Shown in pieces: positions 57,700-64,000 of a stretch of DNA of 64,000 nt. The notes under the pieces were generated by a model. It was not told where the DNA came from. It searched no databases and saw nothing but the letters and a program-made list of their open reading frames with translations. Position 1 is the stretch's first letter, and each line of letters begins with the position of its first letter. This stretch comes from Symbiodinium natans. Lineage: Eukaryota; Sar; Dinophyceae; Suessiales; Symbiodiniaceae. Made by a program: the position numbers and the translations under genes. The stretch covers positions 281,022 to 345,021 of the forward strand of contig CAJNDS010002201.1 of assembly GCA_905221605.1 (NCBI GenBank). Direction: 5' to 3'.

Positions 57700-59650
57700 A
57701 ACACTTGAAGGCGAGAAGTTCATGGCCCGGAAGCACGGCCTGCTACAACCGCCTGAGAGAAGGCTCATCAAACCATGGAGCAAAGCCCAGCCAAAGCCTG
57801 CCATCTCGAGTCCACGGTGTGGCGTAGCTCCAGGGTGCCAACCTCAACACAGGGTTTAGGGTTTAGGGTTTAGGGTTTAGGGTTTAGGGTTTAGGGTTTA
57901 GGGTTTAGGGTTTATATAGGGTTTAGGGTTTAGGGTTTGGGGTTTAGGTTTTAGGGTAATTCCAGGTTGCTCCCCAGGCGGAGGGCATTTAAAAAAATAT
58001 TGAATCTCCCTCTACAGTGAGCTGAGGCAGTGCTTGGAAAGTACCACGACACGGGGGTTGTTTCGTTTCGCACCAAGTTTACACCAAACCCAGCTTACAG
58101 TTCTGGTAGCATCTGGAAGTCGCACGCAGGCTTGTTTGGGGGATGCTGCGCGGTCTGGGTGCGATCCTCGAGACAGCCGACACTCTTGGAACTTCACTTG
58201 GTCGCCCATTTTCTTAGTGCTTGCGCAGCTGCCTTCGGACTCATGCATATGTGGATTGCTTTCAAGCCAAAGGTCCCGACTAGTGACTGTGGCACTGCTT
58301 CCGCAAGAATGGCTGAGGCACAGGCTATGGCACAGAAAGCCAGGAATGTGAAGAAAGGTATCGAATAAAGAGTGTCCGCCAAACCGACGGAATCCTCTTC
58401 CATGTTCGGGCTGTTGAAACTCGTATATTGCAGAAGAGGCATCAATTGGGAACTCCAACAAGACCCTTGTCCTTCGCTTTCGGAAACAAGCCCTTGGCAA
58501 GCGCGAGGCAAATAACGAAAGCCACCACCTGCGCAGCGGTATTTGTTTTACGGATCTGGCGTCAGGTGTTGCGTGATAAGGTGTCGTTTGCGACATCTGA
58601 AAGCTTGTAACTCGCGTGTCAGATGGCACGTCAAGCTAACTCGTCAAACGGAGACACGGATCAGCCACATGACCCACGCTTCGCAAAGCCCTCGGCATGA
58701 GAAAACACTTGTTCAAGAAGCGCCTGAACTCCGACACCTTGGCATCAGACCCGCATCCAAGCAACAGCGTGAATCCAGTGAACTGCTACCCACTCCACTG
58801 CACCGAAAACTGCAAGCCCAGAGTGCAGCCATGTCCAAAAAGGAAAAGATCGGGAAACAGCTACCGTACATGTTTCCGCGACAATGGCATCGACTTGGAT
58901 GGTCATATTCCTTTCAGATCAAGAGGCTAATTCCGATCCGGAATCCATACTCCTCGACGGTTTTCGCAACCAGTTCCGGAAACGATGCCATGATGGCGGC
59001 GGCGGGACGGTGATGTGACTACTACTGTCTGCTCAGATGTACTTTGCAATGTGAAGACTTGGACACCCTGCACAGTCTTACAAAGTAGTCTTGCGCATGC
59101 AACTTTACGGAACATACTCCTTTCCCGAGGTCTAAGTCAAAGGGAGACAAAGCCGGCGTGCGCCAATGAAGACGTCCCACATGTCTTGTTGTTGCGGTTA
59201 CGCATGCCCCCCTGCCAGCTGATTTGTTGCAAGTGCAGAGAATCTAGCAGGCATGACGAATATGATCACAAGGTGCAGATTCAAGGCATGAACATTCTTG
59301 CTAGAATGCCCCGACATGCACGGAAGTCTTCCAGCATGCCGATCAACCTTGGTAAAACATCAACATGGCAGCGCACTCCGAAGCTTCGTCAACGTCATCG
59401 GCCACAACCTTCGACCACATGCTGTGAAGCTGTTTCTACGGTTAATTAGCCCACGCGGGAAACGAATTCGTGATGCAACGATAGCAACCATAGCAGCCTT
59501 AAGCACTTGCAGCCTCGATCGATCTGTAAACGCTGCCGACGAGCTTGAGCATTCATGTCAAGTGTGTGCATGCAGTCTTTTGTTGTGGCTTCTGCGCTGG
59601 GACAGGGGTCAAAGTAGCGACAGCACAAAAACGGAGCTCTGATGCATTCA
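57700..59650 (+). CDS. Candidate plus-strand gene pieces, unknown product
   Basis: Plus-strand pieces: 57700-57846 between two TTTAGGG arrays (EGEKFMARKHGLLQPPERRL, then IKPWSKAQPKPA), 58200-58368 (HMWIAFKPKVPTSDCGTASA, then EAQAMAQKARNVKKGIE), 58660-59013 (HEKTLVQEAPELRHLGIRPA, then KKEKIGKQLPYMFPRQWHRL and NDAMMAAAGR) and 59340-59600 (ALRSFVNVIGHNLRPHAVKL, then GKRIRDATIATIAALSTCSL). The minus strand is also open over part of 58194-58511 with a membrane-like helix, so this part is ambiguous. No family recognised. Confidence 0.35.
57852..57957 (+). repeat. Interstitial TTTAGGG array (about 15 units)
   Basis: Near-perfect units interrupted by one TTTATATAGGG and a TTTGGGG. With the previous array it brackets 150 bp of open reading frame. 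Confidence 0.95.
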
Positions 59651-59967
59651 TGAGTCACTACAGTCCCTAATCCATTCCCACCGCAGCCTGGCATCGTGCC
59701 AGGAAGCCCGGTGCGATTCGGACGATGGAAGTGCCGAATCGGGAGAATTGACTCCGCAATCAGACTGAAGACATCGTACCCCTTTCAGGGTTGCCGTGCT
59801 CCGCCACCCAAAGGCGTACGTTGAGAAGCTTCCAGAAGCACTGCCTACCGACCGGTGCCTCTTGTCGAGCTAAAGAAAATCGCAAGCCCCATGGCCATGC
59901 CCAAACTCCCTCACATCCACACACTCAATTGAACCGAAAAAACTATAACTTAGTTGCTTTGGCACAA

Positions 59968-60222
59968 TCAATCTTTTGAAGGGCGAAACTTGCTGCGCCC
60001 AAACTTCCCAAACCCTCCGGACCTCCGGTGCGCTGGCACGGCCGGACCTGGCCGTGCGACGAGCGGCACGGCAGACCCGCTCCTCCTGGCGCTTGAGGGA
60101 GCATGTAGATTTATGTAGATGTAGACTGTTGGGTCGTGTGGCTTCCGCCGGGCCTTCAATGCCGTGGCACGTACTTCCCCCATCTGTCTAGACAATTGTT
60201 GAACAGCTTTCTCCTCCTTCAT
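59968..60222 (-). CDS. Small basic hypothetical protein (84 aa)
   Basis: The ATG-initiated minus-strand frame lies 560 bp downstream of the BTB/T1 gene and in the same orientation. It reads MKEEKAVQQLSRQMGEV..., then a basic, proline- and serine-rich tail ending in FGRSKFRPSKD. Composition (Lys, Glu, Gln early; Arg, Pro, Ser late) looks coding. I recognise no domain. It could be a first exon or the last exon of the BTB gene in another frame. Confidence 0.35.
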   Translation of the reverse strand: MKEEKAVQQLSRQMGEVRATALKARRKPHDPTVYIYINLHAPSSARRSGSAVPLVARPGPAVPAHRRSGGFGKFGRSKFRPSKD

Positions 60223-60781
60223 GACTACGCAACATGTTTGTGTGATCGATCAATTGCCTAACTTTGGCCTCTTAGGGGCATCTCCAAATCCACACCAAAA
60301 GCCAAACTCTTCCCAGCACTGGACAGTGCGTAAGATCCCCACCCGCCCAGCTAAGCGATCACTCGGAAATCCGTCCCCCCTGCCCCCATGCTTCTTGGGG
60401 CAGGCAAGTCCTAGGAAATATTACGGCCACATTTTCCTGGGGCAACCAAGTCCTCAAAAAACGACTGTCAATCTGCCAAGGCCTCAGGCCATAAAAGTCT
60501 GCAAAACAGGTAATTACCCTCCCCCCTCCCAGCGACGTCCATTCAGGCACCCACTCTTTTTTTGACTTCTTGGCCCGGAATGGGAATCCCCTCTTGACCG
60601 GCTTCCCGGAGTGTGTCAGGACATGTCAGGACCATGGGGATCTGGGGCTAACTCCCAAGACAAATGAGCACATGATGGCTCATATGAGCTCGAACAAGTA
60701 CTCTATGTTACAGCTGCAAGGCTCGTGCCCATGAACACTGCGCGGGAGTCGTTTCTGGAACACGTCACTCATGCAGGATTG

Positions 60782-61291
60782 TCAGCCAAACTCCGCCATC
60801 GGGTCAGCAGGGGCCCGATGCTGTCTAGGATGCGCTCTCCATGTACACCTTGCTCGCAGTTCCTCCCGGAAGCATGCGTGCACCTCCTCTGCAGGAAAGT
60901 CAAACCTGAGCAGCGTTTCTTTGGAGATGCCTGCTCTCGCAAGCTGCTTCAAGTTGACGGAGTAACTCCTCATCATGCGAATCCATTGGTCCTGGTACTC
61001 AGAACTGAGACGCACCTTGATTTCGCTTCGAGGCGAGGCGTCGCGCCTATGCCGTAACCACTCCACTAGCGGCATGAACACCTCAGGGGAGTAGTCCACG
61101 AAAATATTACCATCTGCATCTCTCACAGGCTCCCAGCGTCCTGAAAGCATTGAAGAGATCTTGTTCTCGCCGAGAATGTCGAACAAATCTGCAGACACAG
61201 CAATAAGCTTCTCGCCACCGATGTTGATTGTCACAGGCGACCGGGAGCCAGCGCCATCAGCAGGGCTGGGTTGGACTTCAGAAATCTCCAT
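60782..61291 (-). CDS. BTB/T1 (KCTD-type) domain protein
   Basis: The open frame from the first ATG encodes 169 residues. Residues about 20-95 match the potassium-channel tetramerisation (T1)/BTB fold: VTINIGGEKLIAVSADLF, then SSMLSGRWEPVRDADGNIF, then FVDYSPEVFMPLVEWLRHRR, with the hallmark NIGG, D.DG..F.D and F..LVEWLR spacing. No channel membrane segments follow, so this is a soluble KCTD-like adaptor, a family that often oligomerises and recruits cullin-3, rather than a channel. The region after residue 100 (QWIRMMRSYSVNLKQLARAG) is helical and unassigned. The last about 25 residues are basic and low in homology, so the frame may splice out before the stop. The acceptor upstream of the ATG is not resolved. 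Confidence 0.78.
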   Translation of the reverse strand: MEISEVQPSPADGAGSRSPVTINIGGEKLIAVSADLFDILGENKISSMLSGRWEPVRDADGNIFVDYSPEVFMPLVEWLRHRRDASPRSEIKVRLSSEYQDQWIRMMRSYSVNLKQLARAGISKETLLRFDFPAEEVHACFREELRARCTWRAHPRQHRAPADPMAEFG

Positions 61292-61373
61292 CTGCGCCCC
61301 AGCTATTTTCCACAATGTCAGTGTAGCTGCAAACTGCTATGCATCTATCGATCTAGCTATCTATCTGCCCATC

Positions 61374-61405
61374 TATTTATATATATATATATATGTATAC
61401 TTATC

Positions 61406-61437
<32 letters not shown>
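61374..61437. repeat. TATA and ATCT microsatellites
   Basis: A TATATATA run (61377-61396) followed by about nine ATCT units, 85 bp upstream of the BTB/T1 gene's ATG. Confidence 0.95.
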
Positions 61438-61615
61438 CGAAGGAAGCACCCGCATACACTCAGCACGGGTGCACACCTCGGAAGCATGATGGTCCGTGCA
61501 TGCCAGGGCTGTGTTACTGCTTGGAGCCTTTCGGACCAGCCGGGGCAAATATCCAGAAACCTTGAAGATGGTCGTCGGCCGACGGCTTGCTGTTTAATTT
61601 TGCATGAGGGTCTTC

Positions 61616-61660
61616 AGGGTTTAGGGTTTAGGGTTTAGGGTTTAGGGTTTAGGGTTAGGG
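61616..61660 (+). repeat. Interstitial TTTAGGG repeats
   Basis: About six units, the last shortened to TTAGGG. They lie 325 bp upstream of the BTB/T1 gene's ATG. Confidence 0.9.
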
Positions 61661-62480
61661 CAGCAACTTGTAGGCATTCCTTTGTTTGTTGGTCCACATC
61701 GAAGAATTTTTGCGGTGCGCTTTAGCTTGCAGGCTGGTCCCTTATCTGACAGTGGACGATTTCACTTGAGCAGCTATTGCGTTCACCGCGTTGTGCGTTT
61801 GCACGTTCCTGAGTGAGATGTGCAAGGCTTAACCAAAGAATTCCCAAAGGCAGTGAGCGACAAACCCTTCCAAGGTAGGCAAGATTCGCACTACAACCGT
61901 GCAGGTGGTGGTGTGCACTTTACACGTCTGTCGTTGGCCTGTGCTTGTGCAACCACTCATAGCTCGGAGGAGATTTGAAAACTCCATCAGCCAACAGGAC
62001 AACAAAGCAGTATGTTGAACATCCGCTCCTCCCCCACCCCCCCCCCCCTCCCTTCGACTGTCCCCTTCCCTGCACCCCCCTCCCTCGCCCCGCAAAAGCG
62101 TGTGACGGCAGCCCCACCGAAGCAAGTCGCGCAGCATTGAAATTAAGACGTAAGCATGCTTGAATATCCGGCCCATCTTGTGCGAAACCCTTCACAAGTC
62201 AAACGTAGGACTTTCAATGTCGTAGATGCAGGCATACAGTCGAAACTTGGGACACGTGATTTTTCGCAGCAACATGCAAGCTGATGCTTGAAACACCCCC
62301 AGGACTGGGACAAGCCAAGGACTGTAGGCACATCCTCACTGTTTGGCCCCACATGGCCTCCTCCTGAACCAGCTCCTGGGCATGGGTCTCCGCCAAGATC
62401 GACAGGGCCCGCTGCAGGACGTGGCGCTCAGATCGAGGGCTCCTGGGCGTGGCCGAAGCTTTCAGCTTTCGTTGCTCTTG
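61660..62480. other. No gene supported
   Basis: Minus frames at 62176-61829 and plus frames at 62288-62543 are compositional or unconvincing. Confidence 0.35.
62034..62090. repeat. C-rich tract
   Basis: Runs of C broken by CTCC and TTCC. Long open frames here are compositional. Confidence 0.85.
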
Positions 62481-62560
62481 TACTATACTCCCCTTAGATT
62501 CTTAATGAAAAAAATGTGTTTAATGTCCTCTTGGGTTTTATAAGGGGGGATATAGTGCAA
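62478..62560. repeat. Approximately 80-bp inverted repeat (hairpin)
   Basis: The left arm ACTATACTCCCCTTA at 62482 pairs with the right arm TAAGGGGGGATATAGT at 62541. Flanking CTTGT / GCAAG extend the arms. The C-run followed by TTATA resembles the arm of the 105-bp family but it is otherwise different. Confidence 0.5.
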
Positions 62561-62644
62561 GGCGTTACCATGGGTTACGATTAAATCATACTAGGTGGCA
62601 CTGGGCACTAGGAACCCTCTTCTCGCGCGCAGTCACCCCAGAGA

Positions 62645-62662
62645 GACACACACACACACACA
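62645..62662. repeat. CA microsatellite
   Basis: Nine CA units. Confidence 0.9.
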
Positions 62663-62951
62663 ACCCTGACAAATCCTTACCAGGTAAGGCTTACCTTGCT
62701 ACACTGCGGATGTGCCGAAAGCGTTTTGAAGAACGATGCCAGAACTAGCGCGTCTTGAGACAGGACGCGGTGACACAGGATGCGGCCGAAAGAACGAAAA
62801 CCATGCCAACCATACAACCCCATTTGGTTCGCGACCCCATGTGATTTGTCACGTTCTCATACGTTCAAGGACCAAGGACATGACAACCATCACGCCATAT
62901 TAAAGCTCTCAACACTGAAGCTAGAGTTGCGGCTCTTCGCCTGAGGCCCAT

Positions 62952-63537
62952 ATGCCGCTTTCAGGCTACATGCCGCGTTGGGAACGCATGGGTTGGGTTT
63001 GGGACCCATGGGTTCTTTGCAAACCCACATCGGTGTGCTCAGAGTTTTGGAGGGAGAAGGCTCGCTGGGAGGAAGACTCGAGGTATGAGAGGCAGGCAGG
63101 CCAACATTTTCGATCTGACCAAAGGAAGCCGAGTCAACATCTTGGGTATCTGCGGGAGCTGCAGTGGAGAATCTCAGAAGGCGATGTTTTCTTGATTCAA
63201 CGCGAATCCGACACTGACCTCAACCGTGTCATCACCCGATTCATGGTTGGACACAACACGACACACGTTTGAGGAGTGTGATGACACGCTGATCTTGAGA
63301 GTTTGCTGGATGGGCTTCAGATTCCGTTTGGTCGGACGAGGTCTTGTGAAGACTTTGTTACCCGCTTCAGATGTTTTTAGAGGGCGCTTGTGCGCAGCAG
63401 TGATCACGAAGTCTGACCCATGCTCTCATTCTGTCACCTTCATCCCCCTGAGAGGGTTTGCCCCCCTCGAGCATTTATCAAAGGCTCTGCATTTAATTGT
63501 CGTGCCCACTTTCCATGATTGCATTTTGCGCAGCTGA
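62952..63537 (+). CDS. Candidate plus-strand ORFs, unknown product
   Basis: A 106-codon frame (62952-63272) reads WREKARWEEDSRYERQAGQH and on to RELQWRISEGDVFLIQRESD. A second (63300-63537) reads MGFRFRLVGRGLVKTLLPAS, then SDPCSHSVTFIPLRGFAPLE. The minus strand at 63407-63174 is also open. No domain recognised. Confidence 0.3.
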
Positions 63538-63705
63538 TTTGAAGGAAACTCTTACGCTCGTGCGGTAGAAGGAGTGGCTCTGTAAACACAAAATTCTCTT
63601 TCGAACCACGATAATATGATAGCACTGCAGACATCCACCCCCACGCACTACGTTTAAACTTCTGCAGGCACCACAGCTCTGGTCGTTACATTCAATGGGA
63701 GACCG

Positions 63706-63987
63706 ATGGAAAACGCAGGCTTTCAGCGCAACACGCAGAGGGTCGTCCTTTCACCAGACATGGGTCCCAAAATGGCAGGCTTTAGCATCCCGACCCCGCC
63801 GGTCCCACGGAGACCAAGTCCGACGGAACATCGGTCCCCGAAGCCACTTCGACGTCACCCACGCACAGAAGACCACACAAAGAACGCAAAGAAGACCACG
63901 AGAGAGTATTGCACCCCCGCTGAAGAAGCCTTCGAAGTGACCTGCGTGGGAAGACCTCCTTTGACCGTTAAAACGATCGAAAATTAA
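63706..63987 (+). other. Open plus-strand frames at the window edge
   Basis: Two overlapping plus frames run to about 63985, rich in Arg, Pro, Lys and Thr (for example RRPSPTEHRSPKPLRRHPRT). They may be coding, cut by the window end, or low-complexity sequence. No product can be given. Confidence 0.2.
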
Positions 63988-64000
63988 AATGGCCCGCGCC

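Noticed and set aside
58012-58629. 205-codon minus frame
   Set aside because: Composition is uneven; a second minus frame and the plus frame in the same place look better. No single call is safe.

Overview
This is a nuclear window from a eukaryote, most likely a dinoflagellate (Symbiodiniaceae or a relative). The evidence is: (i) real proteins are broken into small exons whose reading frames rejoin; (ii) 23 introns that I could phase by continuity of a known protein all end AG|G, and 18 of them begin GC, 3 GT and 2 GA, which is the known dinoflagellate splice pattern; (iii) TTTAGGG telomere-type arrays lie at seven interstitial sites; (iv) all seven recognised genes are on the minus strand, as in dinoflagellate unidirectional gene blocks. 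No rRNA, tRNA, CRISPR or bacterial-type operon was seen.

Layout. 0-1.3 kb: TG/CA microsatellites. 2.7-12.3 kb: a long run of coding-like minus-strand exon pieces of unknown product, broken by a 0.7-kb ATT-rich satellite and by a palindromic element carrying a TAC expansion. 13.07-15.38 kb: a tandem pair of intronless secreted sulfotransferase-like genes. 16.6-21.1 kb: unknown exons and two intact copies of a 105-108 bp palindromic transposon with 8-bp target duplications. 21.28-22.23 kb: a small RRM protein gene. 23.7-27.4 kb: unknown minus-strand exons, one membrane-type. 29.09-35.08 kb: a highly fragmented gene for the intraflagellar-transport protein IFT70/TTC30. 35.3-36.4 kb: possible divergent plus-strand gene. 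39.9-41.2 kb: unknown minus exons. 41.48-44.46 kb: a three-exon gene fusing a Calx-beta domain to an ABC half-transporter with a degenerate ATPase site. 45-46.5 kb: TTTAGGG arrays around plus-strand coding-like sequence. 47.4-51.9 kb: unknown minus exons. 52.42-54.87 kb: a ten-exon tartrate-resistant/purple acid phosphatase. 55-57.6 kb: intergenic, with G/C homopolymer tracts. 57.6-59.7 kb: plus-strand coding-like pieces next to TTTAGGG arrays. 60.78-61.29 kb: a BTB/T1 (KCTD-type) protein. 62-64 kb: weak plus-strand candidates.

The recognised genes do not form one pathway. They cover flagellar assembly (IFT70), phosphate release (acid phosphatase), membrane transport (Calx-beta/ABC), sulfation (sulfotransferases), RNA binding (RRM) and BTB-type oligomerisation. 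Roughly half the window is coding-like sequence I cannot name; for those entries strand and frame are judged from composition and splice context and are marked with low confidence.
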